A DNA stretch of 10,207 bases. Origin: an uncultured Chlorobiaceae bacterium. Lineage in GTDB: Bacteria > Bacteroidota > Chlorobiia > Chlorobiales > Chlorobiaceae. Position numbers and translations under genes: made by a program. Within the stretch, counting starts at the first letter, position 1; each line of letters starts with the position of its first letter. Below the pieces are notes generated by a model, which saw nothing but the letters and a program-made list of their open reading frames with translations, made no database searches and was not told where the DNA came from. Of the stretch, positions 1-6,463 are shown one piece after another. Location: the NCBI GenBank assembly GCA_903929845.1, contig CAIYWF010000173.1, forward strand, positions 1-10,207, written 5' to 3'.

Positions 1-31
1 AAAAAAACAGTGACTTTTCAAAAGCCTACTG
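1..31 (-). terminator. Intrinsic terminator downstream of acnB
   Basis: Read on the minus strand, bases 31 to 8 fold into an imperfect hairpin. The outer arms are CAGT/ACTG, then a bulged A with G-C and G-T pairs, then CTTT/AAAG around a TGA loop. Seven Ts follow immediately (positions 7-1). It lies about 50 bases past the acnB stop codon and would end the acnB transcript. The stem is only moderately strong, so the call rests on the hairpin plus the T-tract. Confidence 0.6.
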
Positions 32-70
32 TAAGGCGGAATATGCAAAAATTTCCCACATCCCGCCTTA
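32..70. repeat. 8-bp inverted repeat next to the acnB stop
   Basis: TAAGGCGG (32-39) and CCGCCTTA (63-70) are perfect inverted arms around a 23-base spacer. On the plus strand the second arm is followed after about nine bases by a T-run (80-85), so it could help stop plus-strand transcripts coming from outside the window. On the minus strand it sits between the acnB stop and the T-tract terminator at 1-31. The long loop makes it weaker than a classic terminator. Confidence 0.45.
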
Positions 71-83
71 ATAAATGATTTTT

Positions 84-2654
84 TTATTCAACAAGCAACT
101 CTAATTCTGCTTTTTCGAGTTCATGGAAATTAAGATATTGGTAAATATTCTTTTCCTTTTCTCCTGTCAGATGGCGGTTGACAACCTCCATATATTCATC
201 CTTGTTGGGCAGATGACCAAGAAGTGCACATACTGCAGCAAGCTCTGCAGAACCAAGATAGACCTGGGCGTCAGTGCCCATACGGTTATCGAAGTTCCTG
301 GTACTGGTAGAAAATACCACAGCATTATCGGCAACTCTTGCCTGGTTGCCCATACAGAGTGAACAGCCAGGCTGCTCAATCCTGGCTCCAGAAGCTCCAA
401 AAATGGAATAGTAGCCCTCCTCGACAAGTTTTTTCATATCCATCTTCGTGGGAGGAACAATCCAAAGCTTGACAGGGACAACTCCCCTGTCCCTTAAAAT
501 TTCGCCGAGAGCACGGAAATGACCGATATTGGTCATGCAGCTTCCAACAAACACTTCATCAATAACTTTTGGCGCTTTTTCATCTCTGAGAACCTGACTC
601 AAAGTCTTGACATCGTCAGGGTCGTTGGGACAGGCAAGAATCGGCTCTGTAATCCGACTGATATCAATCTCTAGAACCTCTGCATACTCCGCATCGGCAT
701 CAGGTTCGAGAAGAGAAGGGTTATTAATCCAATCCTGCATTTTGCCAATACGACGTTGCAGAGTGTCAGGATTGCCATATCCCTCCTCAATCATTTGTTC
801 AAGCAATTTGATGTTCGAGCTGAGATATTCAATGACAGGCTCTTTGTCAAGACGGACTGTACATGCTGCAGCGCTTCGTTCTGCTGAAGCATCACTCAGC
901 TCAAAGGCCTGCTCGACTTTGAGCTTCGGCAGCCCCTCTATTTCAAGAATACGACCAGCAAAAACATTTTTCTTGCCTTTCTTTTCTACGGTCAATAAAC
1001 CTCGTTTGATGGCCTCATAGGGAATGGCATTAACAAGATCACGCAAAGTAATCCCTTTCTGCAACTCACCAGTAAAGCGCACAAGAACCGATTCAGGAAC
1101 ATTAAGCGGCATGGTTCCGGTAACGCCGGCAAAAGCGACAAGCCCGGAGCCCGCAGGAAACGAAATTCCGATTGGAAAACGGGTATGAGAGTCTGCGCCC
1201 GTACCAAGCGTATCGGGTAATACCATACGGTTCAACCAGGTGTGGATAACCCCGTCTCCAGGTTTAAGCGAAACACCGCCCCTGCTCATAATAAAGTATG
1301 GCAGACTTCTGTGCATCTTGACATCAGAAGGCTTTGGATAGGCCGATGTATGGCAGAAGCTTTGCATCAGGAGATCGGCGCTGAAGCTCAACGCAGCAAA
1401 CTCCTTGACCTCATCACGGGTCATAGCTCCCGTTGTATCCTGTGAACCAACCGTCAGAGTTTCCGGCTCAACATACATCCCGGGACGAACCCCTGAAAGA
1501 CCTGATGCCCTGCCAATCATTTTCTGTGCAAGAGTGTAACCCTTACCACTATCGGCAGGTTGTTCAGGACGCATGAAGAACCTCTCTTCCCCAAATCCAA
1601 GCGCCTTCCTTGCCTTTCTTGTCAGGTTTCTGCCAATGATCAAGGGAATACGTCCCCCGGCACGCACCTCATCCTCAATCGTGTTTGGAGTCAGTTCAAA
1701 ACGCGCAACAACCTCGCCACTTTTCACTATAGTTCCCTGGGCAAGATCAAGCTCAATGACATCGCCCATTTCCAGAGCCGACACATCGGCCTGAATTGGT
1801 AACGCCCCCGAATCTTCAGCCGTATTGAAAAAAATAGGAGCAATTATACTTCCTATCACCACGCCAGCAGTGCGTTTATTCGGTACTGCTGGAATATCAT
1901 TGCCGATATGCCACTGAACCGTGTTTATACCAGACTTCCGGCTTGATCCGGTACCGACAACATCGCCGACATAAGCAAGCGGGTGGCCTTTTGTTTTCAG
2001 CTCGGCAATGGTTCCAAGAGGATCGGTAATTTTGATGCCAAGCATACAACGGGCATGAAGGGGAATATCACTCCGAGTAAACGCTTCACTCGCTGGTGAA
2101 AGATCGTCGGTATTGGTTTCACCTGGCACCTTAAAAACCGTAAGGGTCATTTTTCCAGGTAAAAGAGGCTTTGAGGTGAACCATTCGGCTTCCGCCCAGG
2201 ATTTGAGAACCTCTTCCGCATAAGGGTTGGTTTTGGAGAGATCAACCACAACGTCAAACATGTCATAAACCAAAAGGGTCTTTTTCAACATTCCAGCAGC
2301 TTCGCGACATATCGTCGGATCATTATGACTGAGCGCATCGACCAGAGGCTTGACATTATAACCGCCAAGCATGGTTCCTAAAATTCTGACCGCATCGATA
2401 GTAGTGATCACGCTGCAGTGGGCATCACTTTTAAGAATACCATCAAGAAACACCGCTTTTTCAAATGCGGCATCATCAACACCTGGACTGATATGATTGA
2501 GAAATAACTCAAGCAGATACTCTTTTTCCTCAACAATATCCTGCTGGAGCAGTCCAACAAGCAATCGTGCCTGTTCAGCGGTTAATGGTAATGGTGGAAT
2601 GCTGAGCTTGGCACGCTCTGCGGTATGCGCACGATATTGGTCTACAAGACTCAT
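84..2654 (-). CDS. acnB: Aconitate hydratase B (bifunctional AcnB type)
   Basis: Interconverts citrate and isocitrate through cis-aconitate; many AcnB proteins also act on 2-methylisocitrate. In a green sulfur bacterium it would run from isocitrate to citrate in the reductive TCA cycle, feeding ATP-citrate lyase (inference). The 856 residues match the family length (about 850-870). The order is that of AcnB, not AcnA: an alpha-helical HEAT-like N-terminal domain (about 1-160), the swivel domain (about 165-370), then the three catalytic domains. The [4Fe-4S] ligands are visible as Cys706 (VGSCMTNIGH) and Cys764/Cys767 (PGCSLCMGN). The substrate-binding stretch DTLGTGADSHTRFP lies at 481-494. 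The ATG at 2654 has a strong ribosome binding site, GAAGGAGA, nine bases upstream (2670-2663). The gene is on the same strand as queA but separated by a terminator-like hairpin, so it is probably its own transcription unit. Intact. Confidence 0.97.
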   Translation of the reverse strand: MSLVDQYRAHTAERAKLSIPPLPLTAEQARLLVGLLQQDIVEEKEYLLELFLNHISPGVDDAAFEKAVFLDGILKSDAHCSVITTIDAVRILGTMLGGYNVKPLVDALSHNDPTICREAAGMLKKTLLVYDMFDVVVDLSKTNPYAEEVLKSWAEAEWFTSKPLLPGKMTLTVFKVPGETNTDDLSPASEAFTRSDIPLHARCMLGIKITDPLGTIAELKTKGHPLAYVGDVVGTGSSRKSGINTVQWHIGNDIPAVPNKRTAGVVIGSIIAPIFFNTAEDSGALPIQADVSALEMGDVIELDLAQGTIVKSGEVVARFELTPNTIEDEVRAGGRIPLIIGRNLTRKARKALGFGEERFFMRPEQPADSGKGYTLAQKMIGRASGLSGVRPGMYVEPETLTVGSQDTTGAMTRDEVKEFAALSFSADLLMQSFCHTSAYPKPSDVKMHRSLPYFIMSRGGVSLKPGDGVIHTWLNRMVLPDTLGTGADSHTRFPIGISFPAGSGLVAFAGVTGTMPLNVPESVLVRFTGELQKGITLRDLVNAIPYEAIKRGLLTVEKKGKKNVFAGRILEIEGLPKLKVEQAFELSDASAERSAAACTVRLDKEPVIEYLSSNIKLLEQMIEEGYGNPDTLQRRIGKMQDWINNPSLLEPDADAEYAEVLEIDISRITEPILACPNDPDDVKTLSQVLRDEKAPKVIDEVFVGSCMTNIGHFRALGEILRDRGVVPVKLWIVPPTKMDMKKLVEEGYYSIFGASGARIEQPGCSLCMGNQARVADNAVVFSTSTRNFDNRMGTDAQVYLGSAELAAVCALLGHLPNKDEYMEVVNRHLTGEKEKNIYQYLNFHELEKAELELLVE

Positions 2655-2662
2655 AAGATAAA

Positions 2663-2670
2663 TCTCCTTC
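2663..2670 (-). promoter_or_regulatory. acnB ribosome binding site
   Basis: GAAGGAGA lies eight to nine bases before the acnB ATG on the minus strand. It is the clearest Shine-Dalgarno sequence in the window and fixes the acnB start. Most other genes here have weak or no such motif. Confidence 0.8.
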
Positions 2671-2698
2671 GGTTTATGAATGTTTACAACGAATAAAC

Positions 2699-2707
2699 TT
2701 TATAACA
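2699..2707 (-). promoter_or_regulatory. Possible extended -10 promoter element for acnB
   Basis: TGTTATAAA on the minus strand fits an extended -10 (TG-N-TATAAT) about 45 bases upstream of acnB. No good -35 hexamer is seen at the usual distance, which extended -10 promoters can tolerate. Based on sequence similarity alone. Confidence 0.35.
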
Positions 2708-2781
2708 ATGCACGTAAAAGCGTATGCAGCATGATGCAATAAAAAATAGCTTTAAAAATACCACACCTCCCTTTTAAAAGC

Positions 2782-2802
2782 AAAAAATGCAACGAGCTGC
2801 AT
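2782..2802 (-). terminator. Intrinsic terminator downstream of queA
   Basis: On the minus strand, ATGCA (2802-2798) and TGCAT (2791-2787) form a five-pair stem, extendable by a G-T pair, around a short GC-containing loop, followed directly by a T6 tract (2787-2782). It lies about 97 bases after the queA stop and before the acnB promoter region. It would separate hisD-queA transcription from acnB. The stem is short, so efficiency may be partial. Confidence 0.55.
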
Positions 2803-2898
2803 GGTTGGCAACGCCTAAATTCTTCAGGCAAGAGAGAAAATCAATCATGCTTCTTTAAGGCATAAAAAGGATCTATAGCAATTATACACAAGAAAATT

Positions 2899-3924
2899 TT
2901 AGCATATCAACATGCTGTCGCCATAACTGAGAAATAAATATTCTTTTTCAAGCGCTTCCCTGTAAGCTCTTCGCAGATTATCAGTCCCTGCAAATGCAGA
3001 GGCAAGCATCAATACCGTTGATCGCGGTGCATGAAAGTTGGTGAGAAGTGCATCAATAATACGGAATTGATACCCGGGATAGATAAAAATATCAGCTTCC
3101 CCTGTCAGAGTTTCACTCCCTGAAAAGGTCACTATGCGCTCTCCAGCATGTTCCAGTGCCCTGGTAACCGTAGTGCCAACGGCAACAATTCTTCCTCCGG
3201 ACACTTTAACCTTCCGGATTTTTCCAGCGGATTCTGGAGGTATCGAATAATACTCACAGTGCATAACATGCTCCTGAAATGACTCCACTCTGATGGGCAG
3301 AAAGGTTCCAAGACCAACATGAAGAGTGAGTGTAACAACGTCAACACCCTTGCAGAGAAGCTTTTCAAGCAGTTCCTGCGTCATGTTCAGGGAAGCCGTC
3401 GGAGCCGCGACGGAACCCGGCAATTGGGCAAACAGAGTCTGATAACGCTCCCGGTCAACCTCTTCAGCACACCGTTTGAGATAAGGCGGGATAGGCACTC
3501 CACCGAAATGGTCGAAAAACTCAGATAACTCTCCCACCTTCGACATCTCAATACGGGCAATTCCATAATCGACAATATCCGTAACAAGCAGTTCATATCC
3601 GTTTGTTTCAAGCTTGTCGCCTTTTTTCAGTCTCCCCCGGTAAAGCACCAGATTTTGCTCCCCCTCATGCTTTTCAAGAAGCATGAGTTCAATCTTTGCG
3701 CCGGTAGGCTTGAAGGCAAACAGCCTTGCCCGAACTACTTTTGTGTTATTGAGGACGAGCAGATCACCCTGCTGAAGGAAAGCATCAAGACCAGCGTACA
3801 ACGCGTGGACAAGAGCGCCCGAAGAACGATCAAGCATCAGAAGGCGGGTTGAACCACGCTCCAATGGCGGATATTTGGCAATCTTTTCCTCAGGCAGTTC
3901 GTAATCAAAGTCGCTGACTCTCAT
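2899..3924 (-). CDS. queA: S-adenosylmethionine:tRNA ribosyltransferase-isomerase (QueA)
   Basis: Transfers and isomerises the ribosyl part of S-adenosylmethionine onto 7-aminomethyl-7-deazaguanine at the wobble position of GUN-anticodon tRNAs, giving epoxyqueuosine. The 341 residues match the usual 340-360. Family motifs run in order: SDFDYELPEEKIAKYP at the N terminus, LVLNNTKVV (56-64), GGVPIPPYL (141-149), GSVAAPTASL (170-179), TLHVGLGTFLPI (200-211), VGTTVTRALE (249-258), YPGYQFRIIDALLTNFHAP (282-300) and SYGDSM (333-338). One oddity: the segment usually written TAGLHF reads TASLNM here, with Asn180 in place of the family His. The ATG overlaps the hisD stop as ATGA (3921-3924), so it is probably translated by coupling to hisD; there is only a weak GAGA-like binding site upstream. 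Otherwise intact. Confidence 0.96.
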   Translation of the reverse strand: MRVSDFDYELPEEKIAKYPPLERGSTRLLMLDRSSGALVHALYAGLDAFLQQGDLLVLNNTKVVRARLFAFKPTGAKIELMLLEKHEGEQNLVLYRGRLKKGDKLETNGYELLVTDIVDYGIARIEMSKVGELSEFFDHFGGVPIPPYLKRCAEEVDRERYQTLFAQLPGSVAAPTASLNMTQELLEKLLCKGVDVVTLTLHVGLGTFLPIRVESFQEHVMHCEYYSIPPESAGKIRKVKVSGGRIVAVGTTVTRALEHAGERIVTFSGSETLTGEADIFIYPGYQFRIIDALLTNFHAPRSTVLMLASAFAGTDNLRRAYREALEKEYLFLSYGDSMLIC

Positions 3925-5207
3925 AGTGTTCTCAATCTTGCCCGGACGGCCTCAGCATGAGCCTGAAGACCTTCGTAATCAGCAAAAGCTGCAATCTTTT
4001 CTCCAGACCGCCGCAACTGTTGTTTTGAATAGGAAATAATCGAGGTATGCTTGACAAAGTCACGAACCGAAAGCGGCGAAAAGAAACGTGCCGTTCCATT
4101 AGTCGGCAGGGTATGGTTCGGACCAGCAAAATAATCACCGACCGTTTCGCAGGAGTACCCTCCCATAAAAAGAGCACCGGCATGATGAATGAACGGAAGA
4201 ATATCCCAAGGATGCTCAACATGAAGCTCAAGATGCTCCGGCGCGATCATATCGGACACCGTGCAGGCCTCTTCCAGCGAACCGACAAGCACAATAGCTC
4301 CGTTATGCTGAAGCGAGGAAGCAATAATCTCCCGGCGAAGCATTGCCGGCAGACGTGCTTCGGCACACTCCTGAACGGCAGCAGCCAGCGACTCGGATGG
4401 AGTGATCAGCACGGCTGATGCATCGGGATCATGCTCTGCCTGGGCAAACATGTCAAGCACAATAAAGTCTGGATTCGCTGATTCATCCGCGATAATAACC
4501 ACTTCAGAGGGGCCAGCTATACTGTCAATAGCAACATGTCCAAACACCTGTTTTTTGGCCAGTGCAACATATTTGTTTCCCGGCCCGGTAATGATGTCGA
4601 CCTTCGGAATGGATTCAGTCCCATAAGCAAACGCAGCTATGGCCTGGGCTCCGCCAAGCTTGTAGACAGAACTGATACCGGCAACCGCAGCAGCGGCAAG
4701 AATATTGGGACTCACCTCTCCCGAAGCATCACAGGGAGTGGTCATGAAAATATCCTTAACCCCTGCCACTTTGGCTGGCGCAGCATTCATCAGCAAGGAC
4801 GAGGGATAGGGTGCCTTTCCACCCGGCACATAAAGCAAAGCCTTTTCCATGGGAGTTACCCGTTGGCCGAGCACCACTCCTCCCGCTGCTTCATAAAAAA
4901 AACTTTTCTCCACCTCATGCTGGTGAAACAGGACAATATTGGCATAAGCCTCTTCAAGCACCGCAAGAAAACCCGGATCGGCATGTCTGTAGGCCTCTTC
5001 TATGGCATCAGGTGAGACCATCATCGCCGACAACCTGATGCCCTGGAAGCGCTCGATATAGTCCAGCACAGCACGATCTCCATTCTGGCGGACTTGTTGC
5101 AGAATCTCATCAACGATAGACTGAGCAGAAGAATCAAAAGTAACGCTCCGACTCAATTGCTCTTTCAAGGCTGAACGTTCTTCAGCAAAACGATAGAGTT
5201 GTAACAC
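3921..5207 (-). CDS. hisD: Histidinol dehydrogenase (HisD)
   Basis: Catalyses the last two steps of histidine synthesis: NAD-dependent oxidation of L-histidinol through histidinal to histidine. The 428 residues are typical. Visible landmarks are LLYVPGGKAPYPSSLLMNAAP (125-145 region), the signature around IDSIAGPSEVVIIAD (228-241), zinc ligands Gln256 and His259 (QAEHDP), catalytic Glu324-His325 (APEHLELH), ligand Asp358 (VGDYFAGPNHTLPT) and ligand His417 near the C terminus. All expected catalytic and zinc residues are present. The start is GTG at 5207; an in-frame TAA lies two codons upstream, so no longer start is possible, and the ribosome binding site is weak. It is the first gene of a pair with queA (four-base overlap). 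No other his genes are in the window, so histidine genes appear scattered, at least here. Confidence 0.97.
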   Translation of the reverse strand: MLQLYRFAEERSALKEQLSRSVTFDSSAQSIVDEILQQVRQNGDRAVLDYIERFQGIRLSAMMVSPDAIEEAYRHADPGFLAVLEEAYANIVLFHQHEVEKSFFYEAAGGVVLGQRVTPMEKALLYVPGGKAPYPSSLLMNAAPAKVAGVKDIFMTTPCDASGEVSPNILAAAAVAGISSVYKLGGAQAIAAFAYGTESIPKVDIITGPGNKYVALAKKQVFGHVAIDSIAGPSEVVIIADESANPDFIVLDMFAQAEHDPDASAVLITPSESLAAAVQECAEARLPAMLRREIIASSLQHNGAIVLVGSLEEACTVSDMIAPEHLELHVEHPWDILPFIHHAGALFMGGYSCETVGDYFAGPNHTLPTNGTARFFSPLSVRDFVKHTSIISYSKQQLRRSGEKIAAFADYEGLQAHAEAVRARLRTL

Positions 5208-5245
5208 TTCTTACTGATAGTTTGGTTATCTGACTAAAAAAATCC

Positions 5246-5296
5246 TTAAAAAAATAGCAAATGAAACACTCTTTTCATTTGAAAAAAAAGTTCCAT
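5246..5296 (-). CDS. Possible 16-codon leader ORF upstream of hisD
   Basis: On the minus strand an ATG at 5296 with an AAGG motif six bases before it opens a 16-codon frame ending in TAA at 5246. It would encode MELFFQMKRVFHLLFF: five Phe and only one His. Its second half is the hairpin at 5258-5281 itself, and the T-tract covers its last codons. Leader peptides of attenuators are built this way, but a histidine attenuator should be His-rich, which this is not. It may be chance in an AT-rich spacer. Confidence 0.2.
   Translation of the reverse strand: MELFFQMKRVFHLLFF
5249..5281 (-). terminator. Terminator/attenuator-like hairpin upstream of hisD
   Basis: CAAATGAAA (5258-5266) and TTTCATTTG (5273-5281) are perfect nine-base inverted arms around a six-base loop. 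On the minus strand the stem is followed within three bases by a run of seven Ts. It therefore resembles an intrinsic terminator lying upstream of hisD and pointing toward it, as an attenuator would. The stem is AT-rich, so stability is modest. It could instead be an operator. Position and form are seen; function is inferred. Confidence 0.4.
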
Positions 5297-5323
5297 TAAC
5301 TACCTTACGAGTTCAGTTTAAAC

Positions 5324-5357
5324 CTTGGAATATAGCCTGAATCAGCTCCATTCCAAG
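5324..5357 (+). repeat. 8-bp inverted repeat in the mreB leader
   Basis: CTTGGAAT (5324-5331) and ATTCCAAG (5350-5357) are perfect inverted arms with an 18-base spacer; the spacer holds a smaller nested CTG-AAT-CAG stem (5337-5345). It ends 34 bases before the mreB ATG. It could be a protein-binding operator or an mRNA structure, depending on where transcription starts, which I cannot fix. Confidence 0.45.
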
Positions 5358-5391
5358 CCACTATGACTACAGCATATAGAACCATGTTAAC

Positions 5392-6420
5392 ATGAGCTTT
5401 TTCAGTAATCTGTTCAGAGATATCGCCATTGATCTCGGAACAGCAAACACATTGATTTTTATCCGGGGTAAAGGTGTCGTATTAAATGAACCATCCATTG
5501 TTGCCCGCGAACGCAATACAGGTAAAATTGTGGCTATTGGGCACGAAGCCCTTCTCATGCATGAAAAAACCCACCCCGGCATTGTCACCATTCGGACCCT
5601 TGCCAATGGCGTCATAGCTGACTATGAAGCAACGGAAGAGCTGATAAAGGGATTGATCAATAAAACCAAAACCCAGTTTTCATTTGGCATTCGCCGCATG
5701 GTTATAGGAATTCCTTCCGGCATCACCGAAGTGGAGAAAAGAGCGGTGCGTGACTCTGCTGAGCATGTCGGAGCCAGAGAAGTTTATCTGGTCACTGAAC
5801 CTATGGCGGCTGCAATCGGCATCGGGCTTGATGTCAAAGAGCCTATGGGGAATATGATTGTTGATATCGGGGGCGGCACAACAGAAATTGCCGTTATTTC
5901 TTTGGGTGGTATTGCATCCGGTGAATCCCTTCGGGTTGCCGGAACCGATATCACCAACGCGATTGTCCGTCACTTCCGCAAAGCCTACAATCTGGCCATC
6001 GGTGAACGTACGGCTGAAGACGTGAAAATAAAGATTGCCTCCGCCTACAAGCTGGATAAAGAATTGACCATGATGGTCAGGGGCAGAAATCTTGTAACCG
6101 CCCTGCCCGAAGAGCGGGAGGTTAACTCAGCCACCATCAGGGAAGCTATTGCAACCCCAATCAGCCAGATCATCACGTCGATCAAAAAAAGCCTTGAAGT
6201 AACCAAACCTGAACTCTCCGCCGACATTCTCGACCGAGGCCTTTTTCTTGCCGGTGGTGGTTCACTGATCAAAGGACTCGACAAAAGGATCAATGAGGAG
6301 ACAAAACTTGCCGTGCATATCAGCGAAGATCCCCTTACGGCTGTTGCAAGAGGCACAGGAGAGGTGCTCGAAAACCTTGAAAAATACCGGACAGTACTCC
6401 TTACGACCAAACAGTACTAA
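5392..6420 (+). CDS. mreB: Rod-shape-determining protein MreB
   Basis: Bacterial actin homologue that forms membrane-bound filaments guiding lateral cell-wall synthesis with MreC, MreD, RodZ, RodA and PBP2. The 342 residues match MreB/Mbl. The N terminus (SFFSNLF) is short and amphipathic, as used for membrane binding. Nucleotide-site motifs are phosphate-1 DLGTANT (14-20), phosphate-2 DIGGGTTE (158-165) and adenosine LAGGGSLIKGL (286-296); the catalytic-type Glu136 lies in TEPMAAAIG. Everything needed for an active ATPase is present. The ATG at 5392 has no evident Shine-Dalgarno; an upstream ATG at 5363 opens a ten-codon frame whose TGA overlaps the mreB start. The gene stands alone: mreC and mreD do not follow, and the next gene is convergent. 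Intact. Confidence 0.96.
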   Translation: MSFFSNLFRDIAIDLGTANTLIFIRGKGVVLNEPSIVARERNTGKIVAIGHEALLMHEKTHPGIVTIRTLANGVIADYEATEELIKGLINKTKTQFSFGIRRMVIGIPSGITEVEKRAVRDSAEHVGAREVYLVTEPMAAAIGIGLDVKEPMGNMIVDIGGGTTEIAVISLGGIASGESLRVAGTDITNAIVRHFRKAYNLAIGERTAEDVKIKIASAYKLDKELTMMVRGRNLVTALPEEREVNSATIREAIATPISQIITSIKKSLEVTKPELSADILDRGLFLAGGGSLIKGLDKRINEETKLAVHISEDPLTAVARGTGEVLENLEKYRTVLLTTKQY

Positions 6421-6423
6421 TAA

Positions 6424-6463
6424 GAGAAAAACCAGAGGCTGCTACACTTCTGCAAGCAGCCTC
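6424..6463 (-). terminator. Terminator between convergent mreB and bshA
   Basis: GAGGCTGCT (6435-6443) and AGCAGCCTC (6455-6463) are perfect nine-base GC-rich arms with an 11-base loop. On the minus strand the stem is followed by TGGTTTTTCTC, a good intrinsic terminator for the bshA transcript. The bshA stop codon (6442-6444) lies inside the hairpin. On the plus strand it starts 15 bases past the mreB stop and is not followed by a T-run, so for mreB it would be at most a weak stop or an mRNA 3' end stabiliser. Confidence 0.8.

Larger units (their letters stand above)
2655..2898. other. Intergenic region between acnB and queA
   Basis: This AT-rich 244-base gap holds the queA terminator (2782-2802), an AT palindrome (CTTTTAAAAG) next to an orphan Shine-Dalgarno-like GGAGGTG near 2764-2770, the candidate extended -10, and the acnB ribosome binding site. 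No protein gene is supported. The acnB leader between about 2690 and 2760 also has small palindromes such as GCATGATGC, but no recognisable riboswitch. Confidence 0.6.
5208..5391. other. Divergent hisD/mreB intergenic region
   Basis: This 184-base AT-rich region must contain the promoters for both hisD (leftward) and mreB (rightward). It holds a hairpin with T-tract on the hisD side (5249-5281), a second inverted repeat on the mreB side (5324-5357), and two very short candidate reading frames. I cannot assign confident -35/-10 pairs; a weak TTCCAA-N17-TATAGA (5352-5380) would give mreB an almost leaderless transcript. Confidence 0.5.

Noticed and set aside
2684..2764. GTG-started 26-codon frame on the minus strand next to a strong Shine-Dalgarno-like GGAGGTG, upstream of acnB
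   Set aside because: The Shine-Dalgarno-like motif abuts the GTG with no spacing, which would not position a ribosome, and the codon content looks like random AT-rich spacer. The motif is probably coincidental.
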